Below are positions 36,001 through 51,159 of a DNA stretch of 64,000 nt, piece after piece. Location of the stretch: NCBI GenBank assembly GCA_004794785.1, contig SJOL01006487.1, positions 737,198-801,197 on the forward strand, written 5' to 3'. A program made the translations under genes and the position numbers. How positions within the stretch are numbered: the stretch's first letter is position 1; each line of letters opens with the position of its first letter. The notes below the pieces were generated by a model. The model ran no database searches, was not told where the DNA came from, and saw only the letters and a program-made list of their open reading frames with translations. The DNA is from Opisthorchis felineus (Eukaryota > Platyhelminthes > Trematoda > Opisthorchiida > Opisthorchiidae).

Positions 36001-39000
36001 GACCATTTATGCTACTCCCCAGGTACATTTTAGTTTAAACACACGCCAACAAAATTTAGACAGCAACTGGAAAGAAACGAGTGACATGATATTGATCATA
36101 CGACCCCAATGATCGCCACTGCGCAACACTGGCGTTCACCTGGGTTGATCATTAAGTCCTATGCCCATGAGTGCATCACCACCAAGACTGCAGTGAGTGG
36201 CTTGGCTACCCTAGAAATCTTCCACAAATACCTACCAATTGTTCTCCTCAATGCCTTCTCCTAACGGCGTTTTCGCACCCGTTATAAGGCAGAATCGAGT
36301 TGACACCATAACCGTCGCCTACTTGGGGGGCTTGGCTAAACAGAAGGCACATGCACCGCGCTGAGCTTGTGTGCCCGCACGCGAAACCACCTGGATTGGG
36401 ATAACATGCATATGCTCAACCTATCTAGTGTCCCTACTGTGTCAAGCGAGCGTCACCGAGCTGGTGAGACACCCAGGGTCAGACAGATGGTTTTTAGATT
36501 CAGCATACCTAGCAGTCAGCTGGTAAAGGATAGAACATAATCGACCATTCGGTAACTCTAAACAATTCCACACTTAACGCCGTTTCGTAAGGATAATCAA
36601 AGTAACTAGCGGAAAATAAATAATACCGGTGCATTGAAACGTGGTTTGTCGAAGGATCTTGTAACAGTAAGCTGTGTTTTATCCCTTACCAGCATGTACA
36701 GATTTCATGTGTCTTCGCATAACAGACCGCTTGGAGAACGCTTTCGCACAGATAGTACACGTTACGTCTCGGATGTCTGTTCAAATGGGACGTAAAAAGG
36801 GAAGGAATGAAACAACTGGGATTATTCGTACAACAAAGGAGTGATAGAGACAAGCAAAAGCACAGGAAAATTCTAGTTTTCAGGGAAGAATTCACAAGTT
36901 TGGTGAGTTCATATGGAGTGAGTTCAGGTCACACACTATCAATAATATCGTCACTAGATGAACTGCACCAGAAAACAGCACTGAATACGTCTCATCGTAG
37001 ATTATCGCCTCCTGTAATACAGGTAGTCAGTCAACAGTTTCCGATAGAAATAAGTTAGGTTAGGTTAGAAGTGGCTACGCAATTAGGGTGACGAAAGTAA
37101 AGCTTATTGTGTATCGTTTGCATAAGTTGACTTTCGGTCAGAAGTTCCGTCACGCTGGATGCGTTCAGTGCGGGGTTACCGAACTCGTACAACAATGCTC
37201 CAGTTTGTGATATTAATTTTGGCATGGTAGGTTATTTTTTAATAGGTCGTAGGTGGTTGAGGGACTTTTCCGAGGTGTTGAGCAAAACTAATCACATCAC
37301 TCAAACGTGAACACGTTCCCGTGTTCAAGGGCGATAATCTAGGCGCGTCCAGGGCGTGCTGGTTGAGTACTGATAATACGCTCAACTCGTATGTCAGATG
37401 TTCGGAGTTCCAATCCCGGCATGGTCAAGGATATGCGCTGCTGATCTGCTGTAATAAGAGCGAAACTTGAGTTCAGTGCTTCGTGCTTTTGATGTGGACT
37501 CATCAGAACAATTGCGTCCGAAGAGGACTGTTCAAACGAGTGATGTGAATGCATTTGTTTTCACTTCTGAACCACAGGCAAATGTTTTCAAGGCACCTGA
37601 CGACACATTCAAGGCAGACAACTGACCAAGATATATGTAAAGAACAACATGAAGCAGGGAAACTGCAAGCTGCTTCCTCAAATATATATTGAGCTAGGCA
37701 GCACCACTACCGCATTAAAGACAAAGCACGGGTGATTGAACCCGCATACACAACAAACACAAACACCGGATAATGATATTGAATGCTAAACGATCAGATA
37801 CAAAGCAATCTTCTCTTACCATACATGCCTGATTACCGAGCTGGACATACAGCATCCCAACACGATAGTGCCTCAATACATCTTGCCTATCTAAAAAACG
37901 TGGCTTTTGTTCCGAAGAACACGATTATTTAATCGACTGAATGATGATCCAGCTTGCAATCCCGTTGGTAACTTGGGACATTGGATCCTCCTAGTCAAAT
38001 GGACAAGTATGGCGAAGATACATATCGATCGAAAAACATACGGGTGTATGGGCATCCAAGGTCAACCGAATCACCTGTCCCGAAAATGAGTTCGGTAATG
38101 GGTAAAGAAGCTTCATGACTATTGTTGTATGGAGTGCTCTGCGAAAGGTGCCTATTTATCCTGACCGTATCAGCGTCACTGTAATTGTAGGTAAAATATC
38201 TATGTGAGTGGCAGAAAGAAAGCACAACAGCAGATTGGTAGCTTTGGATTACGGATGAGTATGCTCAACTCCTGTCAAACATACACTTTCCCTTTGAAAG
38301 GGGTTATCAAAATCGGAAGAATGTATAATCCCATTCAAGGGTGGGATAGGTCAAGCATCCACGATACCGTATTCGCCTAAGAAGGCACATAGGCCATTAA
38401 CCACTGCTATCTGCTTAGAGGTGGATTGCACATCCATGGGATGATCTTAGGCAATAGATGATATTTTCAGTGAGGGACTGCCGTAAATTTCAAAACATGT
38501 AATTTTAACTCGAGGTATCTGGAGCATACGAAAGCGGGTCTGACATAAACTTCGTTTGGTCGCTTGAAACCCGGTCACCGTTTTCTCGTTACCCCTAGAC
38601 ACTACACTCTTCCATCGAACCGACAGGATACAAAGGATACAAAGAAAGACACGGTCATCAGCAGTAGACAGACAAATTCTTGTTTATCCAGTTACAAAAC
38701 GAAACGAACTGGAGCATTTAGAAACTCGGGGTAGCTTCTCTGCTTAAATGAAAGAACCCCGAGTGTTCTGACTAACCGTCATCCCGAAATGTGCTTCTTT
38801 CAACTCAGTAGCAGACAGCTATAATCGCTCGTTCACCGAAACCAAAGTAATCACGCGATTCGCATATCTTCGTACATTGATTTAAGCTCACATGCCCATC
38901 ATTTTGATTTTCTCTTGTTACCAACAGCAAACTAGTTGGTGCCAGAAAGTGAATTAATCTTTGGGGTAGAATAAGCCAATAGCTCACGAAGTCCATTTAG

Positions 39001-42000
39001 CTGGGCGGTATGGTAAGATCGGATGACCGGATTTGGCAAATGGAAGCCCTGTGGCCCTTGGATTCAAAAGTATCCCTTGTCCAACATAGGCAAAACGTAC
39101 ACGACCTTGAAAGGCAAGCAAAGACGGCGTCTCCGGCGATCCATTCATGCAAAACTTGCAAAACGTCCAGTCCACTATCTTGAAGGTACACATGAAGCGT
39201 TGTCGTGACGGGGGGCTACTGAAAACCTACCTATCCAAGTTTAGGACTGATTTTTAACCACCGGGTCTCCTCCATACGGATTACGGTGCCAAAGCATGTT
39301 AAGGAAACTCGATAAGGTTGTACTCAGACCCAGCAGTCAGGCGCGCCTCATATGCAGCGGCGATTCAGGACAAGCCGGGAACTGAGTCGCCTTCTTCCTC
39401 ATTCTTCTCGCCGTAAAGCAGATAAAGTAAGTACACATGAGGCATATTGTATGTGTGAACATTTCAGGAAAAGGATCAAGGTCTCGTGCTTCACTGAGCT
39501 AGAAATTACACATTTCATCCTTAATGCCGATAGAACCTTCATGATTCTGCAGTATGCTGCTTTAGGAAGCGAGGAAAAGGTACGAAGACACGTAATTTTT
39601 TTAAATTTGGACAGAGTATACGTTTTGATGAAAAGCCGAACAGGGACAAGCGAAAAACTAAGGATCTCTGACATATTCAATCCTTCATCCGCAGAATTTC
39701 GCAGAGAAAACCTTGATGAATTTACAAGCCACGTGATTCTTATTCACTTTTATAAAAAGTTGGTTATTTTGACGAATCGCACATTGGTTCCAACGTAAAT
39801 ATACCGAAGGCCTAACAAATTTTTAGTCCATCTTGAACGTTGTTGGATGAGTGAAGGAGCATTGTGTAAAACGGGTGGCAAGAATTTGACCACAAACATG
39901 TTAAAGTGTTGTATACCCGACATGGTTTTCAACCAGGAATATATATTCACAGTTGATTATAGGTGGCTTCATTCGGTTACGCACAATAGCGCGTCACCAT
40001 TGATTTCGTCGGAAATCTGAAATTGAATTCAGGTAAGTAAAGGCTGGAGCAACACATTTTGTAAATCTGAACACTGTGTTATTCATGGAAATTAGAGTGT
40101 CTTCCTTAGGATTCCACTCAGTATACTTCTGAGGATATACAACCGGCAGCTGATCAGTGTAGTGTCGTAGTGACTGCGGGTTGCCAATTAGGTATCGAGG
40201 AATTTTGTCGGACCAAATAAATAGCAATCGATATTGAGTGAGGTACGATGATTACGGAATGGGTTACGCGGAGCAAATAGCACAACAGCTGAAGCTGAAG
40301 ACTGCACTAAAAAGGAGTAGCATCGTAGAAAATCGCTGTGATTTATAGTGGAAAGAAAAAGTGAAGGAGGGATGGGACCTAGGCTTAACTTACAGCAAAC
40401 ATCCGAGGTGCCTACACCTACGATACTCAGTCAGACAATCTGGATAGAAACTGACAGCATGAACGCCAGTGACATCGGCTAGCCACCATATCGTTCAGTG
40501 TCTCCAGCCAAGCACAGGGAAGGTCACGCAGACCCCATCCTAGAAGGCGAACAACACCAACAGCACCCAAACCTTTCGTAACATCCTTTATTTTCTTCTG
40601 CCACTCCATATTCTGTCCACCTCTAGGTGTGCGCCACTTCGAATTAGGCATGGAAAGCAGCACTCGTCTCAGCAGTTGGTAATTCGATAAGCGTAACACA
40701 AGACCCAGCCAAATTAGCTTGCAGTTCTGGGTGCATTCTTTGAGTGGAGTACCGTCTGCTTCATTAAGGACCCGTTTCCTGGTCCCCTCATTGTGAATTC
40801 GCTGGTTCCAACCGACTCCAGCCATAGTCAAGAACCTGAAGAGGTCTCATGTCCCCCGCCGGATGTGGCCGAGTTTCGCGGGCGTACAACAATATGGCAT
40901 GTACTGTAGCCTGATATACGCGTCCTTTGAGACCCAGTGATACACCTTTTTGATGTCACAATTGGCACAAATTGGCAAACGTAATTCTGGTATTTGAGAT
41001 TCACACTACCATCAGAGCTCATGCGGCTTCCGAGATACATATGGCATTCCACAACTTCTAGTTTCACTCCTTGGATTATTAGAGGCGTGTTCAAAGGCTG
41101 TCCCGCGGCATGCCGTTGCACTTTGTGGGTGTGGAGCACATGCCGAAGGACTGGATGACCTCGGTCAGCTTTTCTAGCAATGCGTACGAAATCACTATTT
41201 GTAGGAAAGCTTCTAGATAGCTCGCTACACACTCTCATGCACCCACAGTATGTGAATACAAAAAGCTCATGATATTCATGAACTTCTGGGGCATACACTG
41301 TTGCGCAAGGGTGTCGAAAATAACGAACCGATCGTCGGATTCGAAAGCAACTTCTAAGTCAAGCGACACCAAGAGCGTGGGGCGTCTATATGCGTGCCAC
41401 TGCGTGACTCGGAGATGAAGAGACATTCCAGTCTAAAGTCTGTGTCGAAAATTAAAAAACTTCACACTGGATCAGGTAGTTCCAAAACGACGCTCCGTCT
41501 ATACAGTCAAATGATGCTCCGACATCCAGGAGTACGAAGTTGGTTAGGTGCTAGTGGTAATGACGATAAAACCTCTTCCACTGCGGAAATCCACGAAATA
41601 TGGCGATATGACGATAATTGCAAAAAGGAAACATGCTCCACGGTGCTCTGTGCAGCCTGACTGAGAACCATTTTGTAAACAGATAAAATTATGCGACTCA
41701 ACGGAAGCAGAGTCTCCATCAACCTTGAACAAGTTTGTAGAGAACTCATCCACGCCACGTGTTGGGTGGATTTATACAGATTGGTCATCGGGTGGATTTG
41801 ATAGTTGGAGCTATTGAGTTTCAGGTTGCGGGTGCCTAAGGCAGGCATTGTAGTGCTCCACTCAGTGATCGACAAGTCAATGTTCGATTCATTCCTAACA
41901 CAGTTTAGCTAATACCTGTACGTCCGACTTGATAAAATGAAGAAGTAACCATCCACTGCAGTCGCTTGGTGCACACACAACCGGAGAATCGCGATATCTA

Positions 42001-45000
42001 CTCAGCTTGAGCGAATCTGCAAATTTGATTGCGGAGGGTCTGTTGTTGAGCTGTAAATGATGGAGTAGGACAGCTTCAGCAAGGTGACTCAAGGATATTC
42101 CCGCCGAAGAACGAGGATGCTGAAGCGACGGAGCAGCGTATGTGACACCTTTTGAAGTTGACGTTGCTTTAATTGAAAGCGTTCCAATGCCAGTGATTTG
42201 CAAAGTGAGGGTGCGCGCGTTAAAAGAAGCCTATTTGAATAGCCTCGTTAGCCAAAGGAAGACTTTAGAAACTTTTGAAATTAAATGATATGAACAACGA
42301 AGTTGGCCTGTGTTCTAGTTTTTCTACAGCAAACAAAAGATTACCAGAGTGGTCTTTAAAAAATGCAATCATTTGACTGGTTTCTGAAATGGAGAGGCTG
42401 GGAACACCGAAAAATTTATCACTCTATTCGCACCAAAATAGTTCTAGCCGCAACTTGAAAAGTCTCGACTGAAGACTGCTCAAATGGAAAGCTCGCGTAG
42501 CTTGCGAGAGTTCTTTCCGAACAACCTACTTTCTGTCGATTGGTTGGAAGTCGCCGAGGGGCCAGTCAATGCGCGACCACGTGATGTGTATGGCGCGAAT
42601 GAGTGTCATTATATCTTGTCCAGGTGTGAATCAACCAAGCTGCGGGTCAGTTACTCATGAGCAAATGGCATAGGGCGCAGCCATTGACCTCAGGGTTCCG
42701 GGTTAGAATCTCTACAGAGATTCATGAGATGCATACACGGATTAAGCAGCTTCTCGGCTTTTCGACAAAGACTGACTTCACTTGCAAGTTCAAGTCTTCA
42801 TTGAGACTTCGGAATCTCTTTACACTGTCATTCATTCATTGGATTGGTGCTGAAAATCCAGCCTCACTACTGGGACTACGGTTGGGACCACTGTTCGTCG
42901 ATTCAAGGTGAACGGTTAAAGGATCGCAAGTGCTACATCGAAAAACCCGAAGCAACCGGAGCAAAGGCTCCATGAGAACTTGCTGTAGGCGGACGACCTA
43001 AGACTGATTGGGCTTAAAACTCTCTTGCACCATCATACGCGAAGCTGAGACGATCGCCTGAAGCGAGGGAACGCAACAAACGCAGCCAGTAAACAGCAGC
43101 AAAGCATAGCAGGCACATATAATACTTACTTTCGTGGACACTTTTGACGTGTGACTTTAAAAGGAAGCTCTTCGCGTAAGCTTTGCCACAAAAGCTGCAT
43201 TGAAAACGCCGAGCGACTGAAGTACAGGAAAAAGAGACAGGATGCGGGATAAGGCTAGAATGGTTGCCGCTGGACAGAGAAGACGAACCATGTTGGACAG
43301 TAACTGAATATCCCGTCAACAAGATGGGCTCTAGAGTACAACACAGAACGTAGATGTTTGCCTCAATACTCAAAAATGTCATTATACCCAATACGCGGCC
43401 GAAAGTGGATCAAGAGACAACACCCTGTAGGCAGAAAAAAGGCCATTTGGGGAGTGCCCTCCGTGACATCACACTCACACCACTACGGTGTGCGATGATA
43501 TACGTATATCCAGGGACGGGTGGAGGTATCGTAGAACAGCTGATGATAAAAGCAATGCTTCACCCTGAAATTAAGGGGTACAGAGATTCTAAAAGGTAAC
43601 AGTCACAAATTCGCCCGAGGGCATCACGGCCGAAAGGTTGTAAGCGAGCTGATCACTCCGAATTGAGAGAACCAGGGTCACTTCGCAAATTTCCAGACGT
43701 TGAACTTGTAACATTAGTCACAGTTGTGGGTGTTCGAGGAACTAACGTTGCTTAGAAAACAACACTGCCCGAGAACGTGCTATCCAGCAGGATGAGGCTG
43801 TCTAGGTAACTATTCCAAACTTACAATTTTCAGTGAGACCATTCAGAACTCATTTTATTTTGAACAGCAATCGCCGGTTGTTTCACACTGCATTCTGACG
43901 ACTGGATAGAATGATGATGGACTAGACCGAAAAGAATGTCGCCACGCTGTTATGATCAAACAGATAATGGAAACCTAATACTTTAGACCAGATCCTCCGG
44001 GTTGACAGATGTGAGCGCGAATTATATGGTGAATGTACTAGAGTTTACAAGGTCGATGTATAATTCACAAGGTCAAAAAGGATTTTAAATAGGTATGTTG
44101 AGTAACGGCCTCGTGTTCGCCTCCACTCGAACAAAAGAGTAGGCGAGTTCATACTCGAATGGAGGATGAAACTAGTGCCATTCTTGAGAAGAAAAAGAAT
44201 CTAAGTGCCGCATCGACAACTGTTAATTCAATTAGATAATTAAAAAAACGCATGACCAACATGTAAGTGTTGACTATCAACAGTTAAAGCAAAGCAAGTG
44301 ATGTCGAAAACGGTGAAGTGGTAAGTGATAACAACCCTGTATGTATTGTCCGCGTTAACAGGTGACCAGGCAAGAACGTTTACGTGCTCAGGCAGGAAAG
44401 TTTGCTTATACGAGCCCAAATACACACCGAGTGTGAAGCGGGAAGCCATCGACACTTGCAACACAATAAGGAATTCCAACCATTTCACTACAAGATTATC
44501 GTTGCTTTTCGTGGGAATCTGGTGTGAGAACAGTCGCTCTCTAGTAGGATAACGTTTGCTACCTTAATCGAGAATGAGAGCTTCCACCTGACACAGTGTC
44601 TTCTCACTTTCCCACAAAAACAAAAGTGACCTCCATGCTCTGCAAATCGTTGGGAGAGAAATACGGGCCCGGGGGAGCAAATATCAGACAACTTAGCAGT
44701 CTGAAATGTGCGCACGCAATTTGGGTACGATGATCGCCTTACCTGAGTAACCCTTATACTTCCTAGACCTGTTGTCCAGAGTCACATTAAGATCGAGGGG
44801 AGACTAGGTTTTATCCGAGAAGTTTGTTTGCCTTCTTTCCACAACTGATCGTTTGCTTTGGGGCATTTTTCATGTAAGAAATGAACTTGATGGTTTCATG
44901 TGAGCTAGATTACGGCTGAGCAAGTGACACCAAGCTTCGTTCAGATGATCGTTGCCCGATGGATTCATATATATCAACGTGAGGTAATGCACCGGAAAGA

Positions 45001-48000
45001 AAGGAACCTTCCCAAACCAGAGAGCGCACCGTTTTGAAAACATCTCAAGTTTTTGCGAAACCGTTTATTATAATTAGCGGCCGGAATAGGTTATCCCATT
45101 GAAGGGAAGCACAGTAAATCAACACAGTGGTGCGAATAGTGTACAACTGAAGTTGTGTGGTGATAGTGGAAGTATTTACATAATGTGGAATTACTTGTAG
45201 AGGACGGGACCAAAGGCTGCAACAGTTTCCAGTATACAAGATGGGTCCGCGTGTCTTTATTAGAATGGATCGATGGTAGGCAAGGAACCGAGGAGGTCTG
45301 GTATTGAAGCAACCGAAATGTACGTATCACTTAGACTGTCACACAGCATTGCATCACCAGACTGGCGGATTCGAGACCCGGTTTCGTCGATCACGAAACG
45401 TTTCTGGAGAAAAGGTCACATGGTTAACCCAAAGTGATCATTAACTGTGGTACTACGACCTAGGATCTCGTATTTTGCAACGTTTGTAGACTGTCTTCTC
45501 ATGCAGATCAACATCTACATTGAATGTCGTTCGGACCACGACATGACTAATAACAGGTAAGCAGATGACTGCGAATTCGTGACAGGACTCTGGGCCGAAC
45601 TGATTACGTAGACTCTGTCGAGTATAAATATTACTTCTCCAATAATATGGATGCAGGGTTCCACGGTGCACGGTTTCTAAGTACGGTACCGCCTACTCAT
45701 TACACGTACGAGGAACTACCTTCGAGGAAAGGTAGGACGTTCGCTCGACCATAGATGTTATCTTGTCAGGGTATCTCATTACTTTCAGTACTGGAAAATC
45801 TAGGTATCCGTGAAAGTTTTCAGCAAAATTTTTAACCTCCATCAACCTGAATTCATCAGCGACCTCGTACTTCTGTGAATGAAAGATAGGCTGGTATATC
45901 AACATAACGCCTATCAGCTCCCTTCATTCTAGCCGCTGCGAAGTGGCGCTCAGTAGTACGCAGAGAGACCCAAATACGCGCGGAAAAGTAGATATTGGAA
46001 TATGTGAGAAAAACCAACTGCACCTATCGAAAAACCTGTGCGCTGCATCAGTCTAGGCATCATGCCTACCGCTGTCTGGTGGTGGGGACTGAATCCAACC
46101 TCACGAGCAAATTCACGAGTTCAAATTCCAATCCCCGTGACCTTTTGCACGGAACAGTCAGGGGTGCGACATCATACTGACCAATGAGCGGTTAGTGCCC
46201 ATTTTCCGAGTTCACCACCAACCAATTGCTGTCCGGAGTAGCCTGTCAAGGCGTCCAATCAGACTGCAGTCAAACTCAGGAAGGTATTGGACAGATGCCC
46301 CCACAAACCGCCGACGTGCTGTGCGCTGTGCCTGACTGGAAGCAAATACTCATGCGGCTGAAAGAGCGAGTGCGGATCGTTTGGCTGAGTCGACGCAGCA
46401 AGTCGTTAAGACTAACTGTTCCAGTAATGGATTTTAAGAATATTCGGGAAAGGTGCACTCATCTGGCAAAAATGAAAGGGGACATAAGACACTGACGAAA
46501 CAAGAGGAATGGGTATCCGGGCCAGTGAGTTGTGAAGTTTATGACCGGCTCCTGAAAGTACGTACACATTGTGCTAATTGGAAAAAGGTCATCCGTTGGG
46601 GTGCACGAACTTTGACAATAGCAACGGTCGGGCTGTTCGAGTCTCAGCAACCGCGTAGTTTAAGTACTTCTCCGTGTGGCGATTTGGACGCCGTCAATGC
46701 CGATTTCGGAAGCTGTGGCGCACTATAGCTAACCGGATACCATTCTATTCTTTGATAAGTATTTCCAACCACGATGAAATGTCCATTTCATTTCTTCTCC
46801 AAATCAGAAATCTTGCGCTGGGAGGAGATGGACGTAAGACATTCAAAGCGAACTGTCTTGATTCGCAATCAATATCACAGGATTAGATGAAGAGTAGCTT
46901 CCCGTCCTTCACGATTACAACGAAATATTGCGGGTGATTAGAAGAATGTAAAGCTGCCTGTGTCGAAGTGTAGAAAAATTGCTCTGATGCAGGATAATTG
47001 AGGTGCCCATGTTTGTGATATTTTCCATCTCAATGTGAACTCCAAGCTGCAATCACTGGAGGTTGTAATAGCTCACTCCTTTGGAGTTGTGTATCAGAAA
47101 TTCTTGAGAGACCACACTGCGGTACAGATTAACTAGTTCACATGAATACAGTCAGGTAGATCTCGTACTGATTACTGTCTCCATATATGTGAATGATGCG
47201 CACACTTGATGCAGTCCATCGGCGTGCAGGTAGACCCAGCCTGTCAGTGGTCCAGACCAGTTGTATTCAGTGTGGAATCCAAGCCAGACAATTAAGCAAC
47301 ACAGACAGTAGGGTAGGCGTGACTCACGATTTGACTATCGAGGAACTCGCACTCGAGCCAACAGCCCTTCAGAAATCTGCAACCTTGGCCATAGCCGAAG
47401 GCTTTTTTTATTGAATGATGGTGACTCGGAAATACGTGAACTTAAGGCTGATGAGATGGTAGTAAAAATCACCGAGAGATTCTGTTGGGATTCAGCTGAG
47501 CCTCCCATGAAAACCAAATCGGTATGCAAATGAGTGTACTTAGTGCTTTCAGCAACCTTATGAGTAGTTCCCTTCATGAGAAAACGGGATTGCTGAAGAG
47601 ACATCATTGACTCAGGCGACCTTCCGTCAAAAAGGGACCCTTCTGTTTGTGTCTCGCGGCTAGTCTCTATTGAGGAGACCATTGTATCGGGTTACTTTCC
47701 GGTATCAAAGACTTCAACCCGTATTGCAATTGCGTCATACTCCAACACAAGCAACACAGATCTAGCTCCAGTTCCAGTTAATCAACTATAAAACTTGTAC
47801 CAAATGTACGTTGGTTCCAGCTGCTACGGAAAACGGGAGAGTGGAGGAGATACAGCCAAGCATCGGAGGTGATGGCATAATCAGTTAGTTCGTATTGAGT
47901 CGGTCTGATTATTTGAGGTAACGGAAAACTGGGCAGCTACGCACTGAAGGTGACAGCTTTGACGCACGAGTGCCTACGGCTACGTGATTGAAACATATCG

Positions 48001-51000
48001 GCCAGTGTCAATGACAATTGATGGGTTGAGTCTCGGGGTCCCCGTCCAAGGAGGCAGCGGTTCTCAGCTAGACTGAGATTACTGGTTAGTGCTTTCATAC
48101 TCCGTTGCCTAGTCACTTCCATTCAGCACAGAGCTGGGCAAAAAGAGCTCTGCAAGGCACACGGTCATCTGGCATACGAAGTAAGTGTTTTAACCAGCGT
48201 AATCTATGAAGCATGAGTAGCTCATCTATCACAACGGCGTTCCTTCTTCATAAGAAGACCAGTTCAGAGTCGCCGACCCACTAGACCATGGCATGGCATC
48301 CAAGCACAAAAAGAGTGTTACAGCTGGACGATTTTTATAGGAGGTTTGGGTTTGTTCGCACCGTCTTTCTGCAGCGTCTTACACTTCGTACGTGTGAAAC
48401 ATATACCAAGTAGTGCAGTAAGACTATTCAGGTTATTTAGATTTACTCCCGAGCGAACGCCCAGGGAAAGTTTCGGTCCAAGATGTCTCAGAGACAGGCA
48501 TAGAAGTTTCAGGTAGCATGTTAATAACAGAACTGAAAATGGATGGTGAGAGAGAGGGGACAGCCTTGTCTCACGCCACCCGACGTGGTGCACTGAGGCG
48601 ACAGCTTGCTGTATAAACATACGCAGCCACAGATGGCATACAGTGACTTTATAAGAGAAAGGACACGATTACTGGGCACCACCATAGCTTCTGAAGCTCG
48701 ATAGAGTCGAAACCAGCCTTCAAATAAAAAAAGACAATCATTGAACGTTTGAGAGTGGTACTGTTCGAGAACAGGTCTCAAGGTAAACATATGGTCAACG
48801 TATCCTCAAATGGAGCAGACTCTGCTTAGCTTTCGCGAATCTGCCTTTCCAGATTGTCGATAAAGCACACAAAATGCCAAGGAGCACCTTGAATGCAACG
48901 GCTACCAGTATGATGCTGCGACACGATGGTTTTCCCATAGCGTTACTGTGCCCTTTTTGAAGACTGAGATCACGACCGAGGCGTCCCACACCACCGGTAC
49001 TCTGTTTTCGTTGCAAATCTTCTGTAGTGGAGTCGTCAGACTGTTCCCCACAGCTTGACCACCCTTCGCAAACCGTTTCACCGACAACTATCTTCCTTTG
49101 GTCAGCCGTTCGAATCAGCCGCCTGTAGCGGAATCACTCTTCTTCAGCATGCTTAATCCTGGGGAAACCGAACCCGCACAGTGGTACTATCGGAAGAAGA
49201 AACAGAAATCTTCAATTGAGGCTCTCTATCTGTACCTGAGAGCCGCATGACCCAACTGAGTCCATGACTGGCTTGCGGTTGGTGGCCTTCAAGTAACTCT
49301 ATGTGAGCGCTTGTGTTGAAAGTCCGTACTAAATAGAAACAGATGATGTCCAGCACATAAGTGAAGAAGCGGCTCCCCATTGTGCGTACGCTAAGCATCG
49401 ACTCCAAAGCTACCACCTAACTGTGATTCTTCCAGGCTTAGTCGTCCAACCTGGGGGTTCATATCACTCGCCAGGATGACTATGTCCACTCTTCTTGATG
49501 ACTGGGGCAATCGTGACAGACCTCGACAAAACTAACCTTTCTCAGCTACAGAACTGACCTGTAGGGACGTATGCAGATACAACAAATAGACATCGTTTAC
49601 GACAGCTTATAGTCCTGTAAGGCGCTTTCACTTATGGGGCTTAGCGCAACTCCCACACCTCGTATATCAAGAGCCATTGTATCAGGATCGTCAGATACCT
49701 GAATAGCTAAATGTGAAACACCTGAGTCCACCGTTGGCAGCTTGAGGAGCATAACCGAAGTGGTTCTTGTGTGCGTGTTTCGGAGACACAACATGGATCG
49801 ATAGAAGGGGAAAGCAAAGTTTCACCAGGGAATGCCTGTTACTGAAATGGACAGAGAGTAAGGAAGCTGGAAGCTACAACGTGGGTCAGATCTTTGGAGT
49901 TTGGTAGGGGATTATTTCGGTTTACTATACTGGGCGACGGTTTAGACACGGAACAATGGTTAGGGTATCGGTAGATGGATTGACCACAGTGGACGAGCCC
50001 ATCCAGAGCCATGGGATGGTAAAATGGTAGTGCTGAAGACAGCAGCTGCTTCGGGTAAGAGTGAGTTATGGACACAGAACACCACCGTTTGGGTACTTCT
50101 TTCCGAGAGTAAAAAGGCATGTGCGTTTCCTAGGCAGACTGAGGAGTGATAAAAATTCCATGCCACATGTTGTTTGTTCTCTATGGAGGCTGTCCGCAAG
50201 GGAGTAACGTACTAAAACCAACTAGATACGTGCAGTTGTGGCCAGCCGTATTCTACTCTTTTTTCTGTTGTACTGGGCAAAAGTCCAGCATTCTTCCCCA
50301 TGGTACTGATATGCTTACTTACGTTAGGATACAGCTCAAGTGAAACGACCGACGATTGTCGGGTAAAAACTGCACTGCAGTCTCGAAACTTAGTTTATTC
50401 AGGACGGATATATGAATAAAGGGAAGGAACCAGTAGTTCAATAGGTGCACAAAACACCAAAAAAGCTTGAGACACAAGCTACACATTTGCGAAATTCAGA
50501 ACAAATATGTTTTCGTGAACTCTTCCTCAGGTTACTGTGATTGGTAGTTTTTGTGTGTGCGGGAACACTGAGATTAAAGCCTGATGTGTGCGTGAAGTCA
50601 CGAAAACTTCCGTCACACGTTGCTCAGAGTTCCGTATCTTAGTCTAAGCTGAAATTCTGAGAAATCAAGTAATGGACCTCTCAGGAGAAGCGGTAGGTTT
50701 TGAAAGCCAAGGGTAGTTGATTGCTCCACTCCTAGGATTTGCAGTCGACTGTCGGTGCATGACGACGTTTTGGTGGGTGTATTGAAATTGTCGTCGTATA
50801 CACTCCAGGTCAACCGCAAGCGCATGAAATATGTATTGTTCTGTCCGATGTATACGAGTACAATGGCCGTACCGGGGGTCAGATACACATAAATCGAAAG
50901 TGATGTATGCATACACTACACCAAATGTTTTATTAAGCGTTGGCCCAAGTTTACATAACGAATCCCTGACTGAAAGCAGGAAACAATATTAAAAACGGGA

Positions 51001-51106
51001 CTGTACTGGCTGCATGTATTTTAAGAAAAAACAGACACTTCCCAAAAAGTTACACGAGACGTAAATAATGCGGGTAAAATGAGATTAATGGGACTACTAA
51101 GTGTGT

Positions 51107-51159
<53 letters not shown>

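Noticed and set aside
37052..37070. Tandem TTAGG words (telomere-like)
   Set aside because: Only two or three units; no array.
38984..39208. Overlapping Cys-rich and Arg-rich frames as another finger exon
   Set aside because: Cys/His spacing does not fit C2H2 and there are no phase 1-1 splice sites.
39352..39798. 148-codon plus ORF as a gene
   Set aside because: It runs through an apparent splice donor at 39,430 and its later part looks like chance AT-rich sequence.
44488..44715. Cys/His-containing minus ORF as a finger exon
   Set aside because: No C-x2-C...H-x4-H pattern and no suitable acceptor or donor.
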